A DNA stretch of 30,268 nt from DASZBR01 sp035943935 (GTDB taxonomy: Bacteria > Pseudomonadota > Gammaproteobacteria > DASZBR01): assembly GCA_035943935.1 (NCBI GenBank), contig DASZBR010000013.1:1-30268 (forward strand), given 5' to 3'. Below the pieces are notes generated by a model. The model did not search any database and was not told where the DNA came from. It saw nothing but the letters and a program-made list of their open reading frames with translations. The translations under genes and the position numbers were made by a program. Within the stretch, counting starts at the first letter, position 1, and every line of letters starts with the position of its first letter. Shown one piece after another: positions 8,738-15,421 of the stretch.

Positions 8738-8900
8738 ATAGAATTTTCATCCTTTCTGCTCGTTTACGAAGGTTTTCAAAGGCTACTTCTAGGGGGATTC
8801 CCCCATTTTTTTGAAAGTTAAGTTCTCTCTGTTTTAAAATTTCTGCCAAGGCACGGGCGTCACGCATTTTTTTGGATTCAATGGGATTGTTTGATTGCAT
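8685..8900 (-). CDS. Putative antitoxin of the ParE-type pair
   Basis: 71 aa, highly charged, predicted helical (D-A-R-A-L-A-E-I-L, E-V-A-F-E-N-L-R-K-R-A-E-R). The family is not recognised; the call comes from its size, its position directly before a ParE-like toxin and the overlapping reading frames. It has a good CCGGAG ribosome site and its own promoter (TTGACA-N17-TAGATT). A GATTAATC palindrome at 8924-8931 overlaps the -10 and could be the autoregulatory operator usual in such modules. The Arg/Ser-rich C-terminus (S-R-R-S-R-E-R) is encoded in the part that overlaps the toxin gene. Confidence 0.65.
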   Translation of the reverse strand: MQSNNPIESKKMRDARALAEILKQRELNFQKNGGIPLEVAFENLRKRAERMKILYADIFNNNSRRSRERPS

Positions 8901-8927
8901 AATTTTCTCCGGAATATCTATTTGATT

Positions 8928-8956
8928 AATCTAGGCTTTTGATATTTGCGTGTCAA
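8928..8956 (-). promoter_or_regulatory. Toxin-antitoxin promoter TTGACA-N17-TAGATT
   Basis: On the minus strand a perfect -35 TTGACA (8951-8956) and TAGATT (8928-8933) are 17 bp apart, 27 bp before the antitoxin ATG. The 8-bp palindrome GATTAATC overlaps the -10. It is the best consensus promoter in the window and sits in the gap after recR, so the module is transcribed independently of the recR operon. Confidence 0.7.
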
Positions 8957-8973
8957 TAAGTCAGAAATATTTT

Positions 8974-9588
8974 TTATGCTTCTACTACTTTTCTTCCCGA
9001 CAACGCACGCATTAAAGTAGTACTATCCACAAATTCCAATTCGCCACCCATCGGAACACCGTGTGCAATTCGTGTTGCAGAAATATTTAAAGGTTTTAAT
9101 AATTTCGCAATATGATGTGCCGTGACTTCGCCTTCAATCGTTGAATTTGTCGCTAATATAACTTCTTTAATGGGCTGTGATGCAATGCGAGCCATTAATT
9201 GATCTATTCCCAATTCTTTTGGACCGATGCCATCGAGGGGAGATAAATGACCTTGTAATACAAAGTAATAGCCTCTGAAACCCGCTGTTTGTTCTATTGC
9301 AATTACATCAGCTGGCGTTTCAACGATACACAATAAAGTATTATCTCGGGCAGGATTGTTACATAAATGACAGAGATCATCTTCGCTGAAATTTCGGCAA
9401 GATTTACAATGTTTGATAACGGACATAGTTTCTTTGAGGGCATCGGATAATTTGAAACCACCATCGCGGTTTCGTTCTAAGAGGTGAAACGCAATCCGTT
9501 GCGCGGATTTCGGGCCTACGCCAGGTAATACGCGTAGGCACTCTATTAGATGATCAATTACAGGACTAAAAGTAATGTGTTTGTTCAA
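8974..9588 (-). CDS. recR: Recombination mediator RecR
   Basis: 204 aa, the usual length. RecR with RecO/RecF loads RecA on gapped DNA. The N-terminal helix-hairpin-helix L-P-G-V-G-P-K-S-A-Q-R (21-31) binds DNA. A C4 zinc finger uses Cys61, Cys64, Cys73 and Cys76, and the Toprim domain contains V-E-T-P-A-D and the glycine-rich H-G-V-P-M-G-G-E-L-E-F. The start codon is TTG (minus-strand 9588-9586), 2 bp after the ybaB stop, with AGGA eight bases upstream, so translation is probably coupled to ybaB. It is the last gene of dnaX-ybaB-recR. Confidence 0.95.
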   Translation of the reverse strand: MNKHITFSPVIDHLIECLRVLPGVGPKSAQRIAFHLLERNRDGGFKLSDALKETMSVIKHCKSCRNFSEDDLCHLCNNPARDNTLLCIVETPADVIAIEQTAGFRGYYFVLQGHLSPLDGIGPKELGIDQLMARIASQPIKEVILATNSTIEGEVTAHHIAKLLKPLNISATRIAHGVPMGGELEFVDSTTLMRALSGRKVVEA

Positions 9589-9590
9589 CG

Positions 9591-9914
9591 TTAGGTTCCT
9601 GAGAAACCTTCTGGTAATTCAAGACCTGCTGTTAATGAAGCAAGCTTTTGTTTAGAGGTTTCTTCAATCTTTTGTGTGCCTGAGTTGATGGCAGCGACGA
9701 TGAGATCTTCAAGAATTTCTAAATCGTCTTTTGGAAGTGCGCAAACATCGGGGGAGATTTTGCAGGATTTTGCTTTGTGTTGACCGTTGAAAATAATTTT
9801 AACGGCACCGCTACCGGATTCGCCAATAATTTCTAAACGCGCAATTTCTTCTTGGGCGTTTTGCATTTTCTTTTGCATTTCTTGCGCTTGTTGCATTAAT
9901 TTCTTGAGATCCAT
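9591..9914 (-). CDS. ybaB: YbaB/EbfC nucleoid-associated protein
   Basis: 107 aa, the usual length. A small dimeric DNA-binding protein with N-terminal Q/M-rich helix M-Q-Q-A-Q-E-M-Q-K-K-M-Q-N-A-Q and the conserved strand pattern G-E-S-G-S-G-A-V-K-I then D-L-I-V-A-A-I-N-S. It is conserved between dnaX and recR in most bacteria, and that order is kept here with short spacers (15 bp to dnaX and 2 bp to recR). Confidence 0.93.
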   Translation of the reverse strand: MDLKKLMQQAQEMQKKMQNAQEEIARLEIIGESGSGAVKIIFNGQHKAKSCKISPDVCALPKDDLEILEDLIVAAINSGTQKIEETSKQKLASLTAGLELPEGFSGT

Positions 9915-9929
9915 TGTGCTCTCCTAGGA

Positions 9930-11459
9930 TTAAGTGGGTGTAATATCTTCAATCGTTGCCGAAAAATTTTGCATGATGGATTGAACAGTGGGATCCGAAA
10001 GGACTTCTTGCTGCACTTTCTCTCGGGCATCGTTAATCGTTTTTTGCACTTGCTTTGCCGGCGTATCGTTAGATTTTCCTATGATAATGCTGATTTGGCA
10101 AGCACTTCCGAAGTGTGTCTGTATTGCTTTTTCTAAGCGTTCTTTGGCAGCGGGGACCAGCATGGCTTTCTGAGACTCATCGACGGTCAGTGTGATCTCA
10201 TTTTCTTTTTTAGACATCACGCAATTTTGAGCTAATAACAGTGTGATTCCCGTCAAATTCAGTGTTGCGATAATGTCTTGCCAGGCGTTTGAAGTCGGTG
10301 CAGATGCGGGTGTCGATACAGGTGTTGATACAGGAACTTTCGCCTCAACTGGATGAGAAACAGGTTTGACTGGCTGTGTAAATTTCGCTGGCGTAAATAC
10401 CATCATTCGGATCAAGCACATCAAAAAACCTAATTTAGGATCAGGTGATAATGGCAAGTCGCGTTTGCTTAATAACGCTATTTGATAATACAGCTGAATA
10501 TCTTCAGGTTTAAGATTTAGGGCTGAATTAGTCTTATTTAAGAAATTATCAACCGCCAGTTTTTGCAATAAAATAATTATCTCATCTAATAGCGCCAAAA
10601 AATCTATATTTAATTCTGCAAGATTATTTACGGTATTGATTAAGCTTTCTTTATTTTGAGAGTGAACTAAGCTTAATAATTCAACGACTTTTTGTGCAGG
10701 AATTAAGCCGAGCATTTCCGTGACATTGATTTCTTTAATACTATTTTGGCCGTGAGAAATAGCTTGGTCTAATAAACTTAACGCATCTCGCATACTGCCT
10801 TGCGCCGCTTTTGAAATTAATTCCAAGGCATTTAATTCATATGAAATAGCTTCTTTATCTAAAATAATTTTCAGCTGAGCAATAATTTGTTCTGAAGACA
10901 TATTTTTAAGGTGAAATTGTAAGCAGCGCGATAGTACTGTCACGGGTAGTTTTTGTGGGTCTGTCGTGGCTAATATAAAAATAACATGTGCAGGAGGTTC
11001 TTCTAACGTTTTTAATAGGGCATTGAAACTGTGTCCTGATAACATATGAACTTCGTCTATTAAATAAATCTTATATCGTCCGCGTTGAGGGAGATATTGG
11101 ACATTGTCTAATAAATCTCGTGTGTCTTCGACTTTGGTGCGTGATGCTGCGTCTATTTCTAAGAGATCAATATATCTGCCCGCATTAATTTCGGTACAGC
11201 TTGAACAAGTATTGCAGGGAGTAGCGGTTACGCCTTTTTCACAGCTCAGGCATTTGGCAAAAATTCGGGCAATGGTTGTTTTGCCGACACCGCGTGTACC
11301 CGTTAATAAATAAGCATGATGTAAGCGGTTGGTTTCTAACGCATTTTGTAATGCGCGTAACACATGTTCTTGACCCATCGTTTCAGCAAAAGACTGTGGG
11401 CGATATTTTCGCGCTAAGACGAGATGTGAGGGTGATGACGACATGGGTGCACTCTTCAT
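9930..11459 (-). CDS. dnaX: DNA polymerase III subunit tau (DnaX)
   Basis: 509 aa clamp-loader ATPase. Walker A GTRGVGKTT (54-62), zinc module Cys73/82/85/88, Walker B-type DEVH (135-138) and sensor region A-T-T-D-P-Q-K-L-P are intact. A Pro/Ser/Thr linker (about 368-390, with T-P-V-S-T-P-V) leads to a tau-type C-terminal domain shorter than in E. coli (643 aa). The ATG at 11459 lacks a clear ribosome site; the in-frame ATG five codons later (11444) gives M-S-S-S-P and is nearer the family start, with GAAGAG upstream. No canonical A-AAA-AAG frameshift site in the right phase was found, so a gamma form by frameshifting is not supported. Confidence 0.95.
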   Translation of the reverse strand: MKSAPMSSSPSHLVLARKYRPQSFAETMGQEHVLRALQNALETNRLHHAYLLTGTRGVGKTTIARIFAKCLSCEKGVTATPCNTCSSCTEINAGRYIDLLEIDAASRTKVEDTRDLLDNVQYLPQRGRYKIYLIDEVHMLSGHSFNALLKTLEEPPAHVIFILATTDPQKLPVTVLSRCLQFHLKNMSSEQIIAQLKIILDKEAISYELNALELISKAAQGSMRDALSLLDQAISHGQNSIKEINVTEMLGLIPAQKVVELLSLVHSQNKESLINTVNNLAELNIDFLALLDEIIILLQKLAVDNFLNKTNSALNLKPEDIQLYYQIALLSKRDLPLSPDPKLGFLMCLIRMMVFTPAKFTQPVKPVSHPVEAKVPVSTPVSTPASAPTSNAWQDIIATLNLTGITLLLAQNCVMSKKENEITLTVDESQKAMLVPAAKERLEKAIQTHFGSACQISIIIGKSNDTPAKQVQKTINDAREKVQQEVLSDPTVQSIMQNFSATIEDITPT

Positions 11460-11480
11460 GACGGTAGTAAGTAATATGGA

Positions 11481-11589
11481 GGTGAGCTATTCGCCACATT
11501 GCGGCACCTGCATCCATCGTTACCGCTGCTTCCTTCCGGACCTGACGGGGTTCACAATGTAGCACTGCGCAAGGACCAATAGCGTCACC
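11481..11589 (-). ncRNA. ffs: Signal recognition particle RNA (4.5S, ffs)
   Basis: The conserved domain IV core GGTCCGGAAGGAAGCAGC is read on the minus strand at 11542-11525, the binding site for Ffh. The ends were set by pairing of the terminal helix: 5' GGTGACGCTATT (11589-11578) against 3' AATAGCTCACC (11491-11481), complementary apart from one bulged base. The length of about 109 nt fits gammaproteobacterial 4.5S RNA. The gene ends 22 bp before the dnaX start in the same direction, with no hairpin plus T-run between, so the 3' end may be made by processing. Confidence 0.93.
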
Positions 11590-11611
11590 ATGATAAAATA
11601 ATCTATCATGG
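11588..11611. repeat. Perfect 8-bp inverted repeat between ffs and pgeF
   Basis: CCATGATA (11588-11595) and TATCATGG (11604-11611) are perfect inverted copies around an 8-base loop. The repeat lies directly upstream of the ffs 5' end on one strand and 25 bp before the pgeF ATG on the other. No T-run follows, so an operator or a structured leader is more likely than a terminator. Confidence 0.5.
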
Positions 11612-11635
11612 TTAAGATTAAATAGGAAACTGAAA

Positions 11636-12277
11636 ATGAACGGTTATTTGATTCCCGATTGGAAAACGCCTGCAAATATACGGGCATATACAGTACTAAG
11701 GCCTTCTTCACACACACTTGTGTTGCCATCAGAACCGGTTTGGCTGAACCAAATCCATACCAGTAATATTGTTGAAGCATCCACAGGTAGAAATTCATCT
11801 GCCGATGCCTCTTATACTTCCCAGCCCAATATAATTTGTACAATCAGAACAGCAGATTGTTTACCCCTATTAATAACAGATAAACAGGGTAGTGTGGTTG
11901 CGGCTATTCATGCAGGCTGGAAAAGTATCGCAAAAGATATTATTGAGCTGACCATTGAGAAATTAAATAAAAAGCCAGATGATTTATTAATTTGGCTTGG
12001 GCCCGCCATATCTTCTCAGTATTATGAAGTTGGCGAAGACATGAAAGAGTATTTTTTAGAGTATCCCGAAGGATTTAGTGCTATCCCTAATAAGCCTGGA
12101 AAGTATTTAGCAGATTTATATAAACTCGCCAGAGCCAGATTAAGTAAATTAAATATAGGTTTTAATAATATATATGGCGGCAATTTTTGTACGTATTCCA
12201 ACCCAGAATTATTTCATTCCGCGAGAAGAGATAAAGATCAGTCAGGAAGATTGGTGACGATGATTTGGATGAGCTAG
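11636..12277 (+). CDS. pgeF: PgeF/YfiH peptidoglycan editing factor (DUF152)
   Basis: 213 aa, somewhat shorter than the usual 240 or so. The metal/active-site trio is present: His41 in L-N-Q-I-H-T, Cys75 in T-A-D-C-L-P-L-L, and His92 in I-H-A-G-W-K. The G-P-A-I-S block and C-terminal N-F-C-T-Y-S-N-P-E-L-F-H-S-A-R-R-D also match. In E. coli the protein hydrolyses UDP-MurNAc-L-Ser to keep L-serine out of the stem peptide; relatives act as purine nucleoside phosphorylases or adenosine deaminases. Cytoplasmic. AGGAAA supports the ATG. It stands alone, divergent from ffs-dnaX. Confidence 0.9.
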   Translation: MNGYLIPDWKTPANIRAYTVLRPSSHTLVLPSEPVWLNQIHTSNIVEASTGRNSSADASYTSQPNIICTIRTADCLPLLITDKQGSVVAAIHAGWKSIAKDIIELTIEKLNKKPDDLLIWLGPAISSQYYEVGEDMKEYFLEYPEGFSAIPNKPGKYLADLYKLARARLSKLNIGFNNIYGGNFCTYSNPELFHSARRDKDQSGRLVTMIWMS

Positions 12278-12297
12278 ACGAGATCACTAACTCTCGA

Positions 12298-12303
12298 TAG
12301 AAT
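12298..12303 (+). promoter_or_regulatory. -10 element TAGAAT upstream of the 222-aa orphan
   Basis: TAGAAT (12298-12303) is preceded 17 bp upstream by TAGACG (12275-12280, four of six -35 consensus bases). It lies at the end of pgeF and 21 bp before the orphan start, so the orphan probably has its own promoter. No PmrA-type CTTAA pair is present. Confidence 0.35.
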
Positions 12304-12324
12304 AGCCGCACTTATAGGGAGAAT

Positions 12325-12993
12325 ATGAATATGCGCTGTTCGGATGCAGAAGAGATTTTAAAAAGACATTGTCCTGATTTTTATGATGCTTTAGTAATGA
12401 ACCACGAAAGAACATTTCCCCTTCCCGATGATGTTTTTGATAATAGACAATCGTCTGAACAATTGTACTGGGAAGAACAATTAAAAACTAAATATCCTGA
12501 GACCTATCCTGTTTATCTTGTTTGTGAGCTTAATGCGTTCGTTTATTTTGTGGGTCTGGAAGTCGAAAAGATCCGTCCTGCGGTTGCCGCACAGCTGGGC
12601 AATTATCGCGCACTTCGTGCAGAATTTGATAAAGATCCGTCAGAAGAGAATGCCCACTTTCTTGAAAGGTATTACCCTCAAGCGGCTCAGATTCTTGTTG
12701 CTAAAATGCGATATGCTGCATTATTAACGACTGAGCCCAGTGTCGAAAATTACGCACCTCTTGTCGAAAAGACATTAACAGCACTGGATAGGGCAGTTGA
12801 ATATGATCAAGAAAATTACGAAGCTTATCTGAAATATGATCCTACGCTTGCTTTTAATGTGTGCTTAATGCTCGACCATCTTATTGAAAAACGCATGATT
12901 ACTGAAGAAGAACTTGAGGGGAGATCCTCAGGTTATGTAAGAGATTTGAGTAAAGAAAGAACTACTTCTTCAGTTTTGAGTCCTGTCCTTTAA
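12325..12993 (+). CDS. Orphan 222-aa protein with repeated LK..YP motif; candidate effector
   Basis: No family is recognised. Soluble and acidic, with no signal peptide or membrane helix. Four segments begin with a similar helix-cap pattern L-[KE]-x-x-x-P: LKRHCP (12-17), LKTKYP (53-58), LERYYP (113-118) and LKYDP (169-173), each followed by a hydrophobic helix. A glutamate cluster TEEELEGR (193-200) lies about 25 residues from a Ser/Thr-rich C-terminus, which resembles the E-block secretion signal of many Dot/Icm substrates. The first ATG has AGGGAG only 3 bases away; the in-frame ATG at 12331 has better spacing (9 bases) and may be the true start. The 3' end overlaps the convergent 329-aa gene by 32 bp. 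Confidence 0.72.
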   Translation: MNMRCSDAEEILKRHCPDFYDALVMNHERTFPLPDDVFDNRQSSEQLYWEEQLKTKYPETYPVYLVCELNAFVYFVGLEVEKIRPAVAAQLGNYRALRAEFDKDPSEENAHFLERYYPQAAQILVAKMRYAALLTTEPSVENYAPLVEKTLTALDRAVEYDQENYEAYLKYDPTLAFNVCLMLDHLIEKRMITEEELEGRSSGYVRDLSKERTTSSVLSPVL

Positions 12994-13951
12994 TTTGCTG
13001 GCGAATATCAAAATACGGTTTAGATTGAACGGCAGGTTTCATTTTTGTGAAAGGATTGATGATAATTTCTGTTGTGCTTTTTGGGTCCTCGGTTGTTACC
13101 CGCATGATAATTTTTTTCGCGATATCGTCTTTTGCAATCATCGCTTTTACTTCAATATAAACTTTTTTGCCTTTTGCAATTTGGTCATTTGTGTAAGATT
13201 CAATAATCATCATCGTTGAGTTCGCTTCTTTACTACCTGCTACTAAATTTGCACGAATCTGTCTGGCTTCACCCACTTTGGCATAATCAATTAGATGTAA
13301 CCATTCTGCGCTGAAATCTTCAAAACGATTCACTATGGCTTCTCGCGCCTCTTGTGATAAATCCATTTTATTTAAGGTCTCAGTGACCGTGTCGATATCA
13401 AAGATTTTGTGCACAACTTCTTTTGCAGAAACATTTCCCATGGTTTTTTTTTGGCTGCGCCCTTTTTTTCGTATAGGTCGAGCTGCTGTCTGAGAATCAT
13501 ACGTTTGGACTTTAGCGTTTGTATCATCCTTGTTTTCATCTGATTCGGAGATATGTTTTTTTACAACTTCCTCTAACGTTGCAAGTGAGGGTTCACGAGT
13601 TGACTCTGGAATTCGCGCGTAAACAGCGAGGTCATCAAATACACCTATCAATTGAAGTTTTTCATGACTTTCGGTGTAGATGGATTTGGGAGCGGATTTT
13701 TCTGTTGAACCCGGTGTGCCTTTTTCTTTAAACGGACTATGGCCTTCAACATTTTTACTTGCTTGTTTATTGAATGCTGACATTGGAGTTTTAGCGGGAC
13801 TTCCGGTAGGTCCAAGAATAAAAGCAGAAACTTTATCGGGGACGATGAGGCGATTCCAAGCGGGGCCCATTTTGCCGGGGGTTTCGTAGACAGGGGTTTC
13901 CGGTGTCCGAGGTGTTTTAGGAGATTTATTATCGCCATCATTAGAGTTCAT
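12962..13951 (-). CDS. Orphan 329-aa protein: Pro/Thr-rich N-terminus, basic cluster, nuclease-like C-terminal motif
   Basis: No family is recognised with confidence. Residues 1-90 are Pro/Thr/Ser-rich with TP repeats (SPKTPRTPETP at 10-20, then ETPGK) and look disordered. RPIRKKGRSQKK (158-169) is a basic cluster of nuclear-localisation type. The folded part, about 175-329, holds EWLHL (216-220) followed by NLVAGSKEAN (235-244) and MMIIE, a spacing of His, Asn and Asn reminiscent of beta-beta-alpha-metal nucleases; this is a tentative reading. There is no signal peptide. The predicted promoter is so close to the ATG that the mRNA would be leaderless, and no ribosome site is visible. It converges on and overlaps the 222-aa orphan. 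Confidence 0.72.
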   Translation of the reverse strand: MNSNDGDNKSPKTPRTPETPVYETPGKMGPAWNRLIVPDKVSAFILGPTGSPAKTPMSAFNKQASKNVEGHSPFKEKGTPGSTEKSAPKSIYTESHEKLQLIGVFDDLAVYARIPESTREPSLATLEEVVKKHISESDENKDDTNAKVQTYDSQTAARPIRKKGRSQKKTMGNVSAKEVVHKIFDIDTVTETLNKMDLSQEAREAIVNRFEDFSAEWLHLIDYAKVGEARQIRANLVAGSKEANSTMMIIESYTNDQIAKGKKVYIEVKAMIAKDDIAKKIIMRVTTEDPKSTTEIIINPFTKMKPAVQSKPYFDIRQQIKGQDSKLKK

Positions 13952-13958
13952 AATGGAT

Positions 13959-13988
13959 ATTCTATGGAAAAAGTAACCGTTTCGTCAA
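13959..13988 (-). promoter_or_regulatory. Promoter TTGACG-N18-TAGAAT of the 329-aa orphan
   Basis: On the minus strand TTGACG (13983-13988) and TAGAAT (13959-13964) are 18 bp apart. The -10 ends 7 bp before the ATG at 13951, so transcription would begin at or next to the start codon, implying a leaderless message or use of a later start such as Met28. Confidence 0.55.
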
Positions 13989-14018
13989 TGAAAAATCTGA
14001 GGATATGCGATTTCATGC

Positions 14019-15359
14019 TTATGGCGGCTCCGGTGTTACCTTCAAAATCTCTGAGCTTTCTAAGCCTACGCCCGCCATCTCTGGAATCAGCTGTGTCACT
14101 AAAACGCCTGTAAACGAAACAATAGCAAGCAAGTGAAAAATGGTTGATAACCCATGTCTTTCTAAAATAGGCGGTAATAAAAATACGCCGACAAAAGCGC
14201 CCAATTTTCCGACAGCGGCTGAAATCCCATGACCCTTCGCGCGTAAATTTGCAGGGAATATCTCAGAAGGTATCAGGAAGGTCGTGGTATTCGGCCCAAA
14301 ATTCACAAAGAAAAAGCTCATGCCAAATACCGCTAAAAATAACGGTATGTGTTCAGTGGGATGCGGAATCATGGAAATAATTAAATACGCGGTTCCCATC
14401 ATGACAAATCCTAACGACTGTAAAAATTTTCGACCCAGATGATCAATGAAATAAGCCGCAAGCACATAACCCGGAAGCGCACACAGTAAAAAAATCACTG
14501 CAGGCACTAAAGTGCTAAATAATAAATGACCGGATGGATTTAAGGCTTTTAATAATAATACCGCTGAAACACTGTTACCATAAAAAGCAACATCTAATAA
14601 AAACCAGGCAGACGCTGTGCCAAACAAACACGTTAACCACCGCTTAGTCAAAAAGCTTTGTTTTAAAAACGTCAGTTGCTCATAGCGTTTAGAGGTATCG
14701 GTTAAATCAGCAATCACACGACTGACTTCACGCGGGATGGATTGTGTCAATAAATAATGCGGTGTTTCTTGAATGCGACGTCGTAAGTAAAAAACAGACG
14801 CGGCAGGAATCGCACCCGCTGCCAGTAATATTCTCCACACTAATTCATAGGGAATATGCAAATATAATAAGAGAGACGCAAATAGGGGGCCGACAATTAA
14901 TCCGATCGCTTGCATCGCGAAAACCAATAACACTAAAAACCCGCGGTTTTTGCGATGAGAATGTTCACTTGCAATGACCGCACTCGACGGGTAATCACCG
15001 CCAATACCAAATCCAACCACAATACGTGCAGCTAATAAAAACCAAAATGACGGAGCAAGCGAAGAAAGAATGGCACCTGTAAATAATATGGCGACTTCAA
15101 TGCCGTACATTTTTTTACGGCCCAATTTATCTGAGAGCGTTCCAAAAATAATTGCACCAAATGCAGCCGCCGCAAGTGACGCGCCATTTAATGTCGCGAG
15201 TTGCCAGGTGGTTAAATGCCAGAGTGGTCGTAAGAGAGTAGTGACAACACCAATAATAAATAGATCGTAGGCGTCGGTGAAAAATCCCATGCCGGCAGTG
15301 AAAATAATGCGCCAATGAAAAGATTTTACATTCTCTTCATCAATGCACGCAGCGGTCAT
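14019..15359 (-). CDS. MFS transporter, phosphate:H+ symporter (PHS) type
   Basis: 446 aa with about 12 hydrophobic segments. The opening G-M-G-F-F-T-D-A-Y-D-L-F, G-I-G-G-D-Y-P-S-S-A and the late block N-T-T-T-F-L-I-P-S-E-I-F-P are hallmarks of the Pht1/PHS branch of the major facilitator superfamily, and the loop 2-3 motif G-T-L-S-D-K-L-G-R-K-K is intact. Inner-membrane location. Inorganic phosphate is the likely substrate by family; other organic anions or sugars cannot be excluded from motifs alone. AAGGAG lies 4 bases before the ATG. It has its own predicted promoter overlapping the end of the upstream gene. Confidence 0.85.
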   Translation of the reverse strand: MTAACIDEENVKSFHWRIIFTAGMGFFTDAYDLFIIGVVTTLLRPLWHLTTWQLATLNGASLAAAAFGAIIFGTLSDKLGRKKMYGIEVAILFTGAILSSLAPSFWFLLAARIVVGFGIGGDYPSSAVIASEHSHRKNRGFLVLLVFAMQAIGLIVGPLFASLLLYLHIPYELVWRILLAAGAIPAASVFYLRRRIQETPHYLLTQSIPREVSRVIADLTDTSKRYEQLTFLKQSFLTKRWLTCLFGTASAWFLLDVAFYGNSVSAVLLLKALNPSGHLLFSTLVPAVIFLLCALPGYVLAAYFIDHLGRKFLQSLGFVMMGTAYLIISMIPHPTEHIPLFLAVFGMSFFFVNFGPNTTTFLIPSEIFPANLRAKGHGISAAVGKLGAFVGVFLLPPILERHGLSTIFHLLAIVSFTGVLVTQLIPEMAGVGLESSEILKVTPEPP

Positions 15360-15393
15360 AGGTCTCCTTCTGAGTGATACAAATATTCGTCGT

Positions 15394-15421
15394 ATTGTAA
15401 CGATTTAGTGGCGTATTGCAA
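15394..15421 (-). promoter_or_regulatory. MFS gene promoter TTGCAA-N16-TACAAT
   Basis: On the minus strand TTGCAA (15416-15421) and TACAAT (15394-15399) are spaced 16 bp apart, 34 bp before the MFS start codon. The -35 lies inside the last codons of the squalene-synthase-like gene, so the MFS gene can be transcribed apart from the ttcA-mnmA operon. Confidence 0.45.

Noticed and set aside
10195..10225. A-run in dnaX as a programmed frameshift site for the gamma subunit
   Set aside because: Six A's followed by G occur, but in frame as TCT AAA AAA GAA, not in the A-AAA-AAG phase needed for -1 slippage, and no stem-loop follows.
11612..11626. TTAAG/TTAAA pair upstream of pgeF as a PmrA box
   Set aside because: The spacing is about 7 bp instead of 11, and pgeF is a housekeeping gene.
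11383..11843. Minus-strand open frames over ffs and pgeF
   Set aside because: They run through the SRP RNA gene and antisense to pgeF, whose motifs are clear; no ribosome sites.
12279..12297. CGAGA/TCTCG hairpin after pgeF as a terminator
   Set aside because: Only a 5-bp stem with no T-run; it overlaps the promoter of the next gene.
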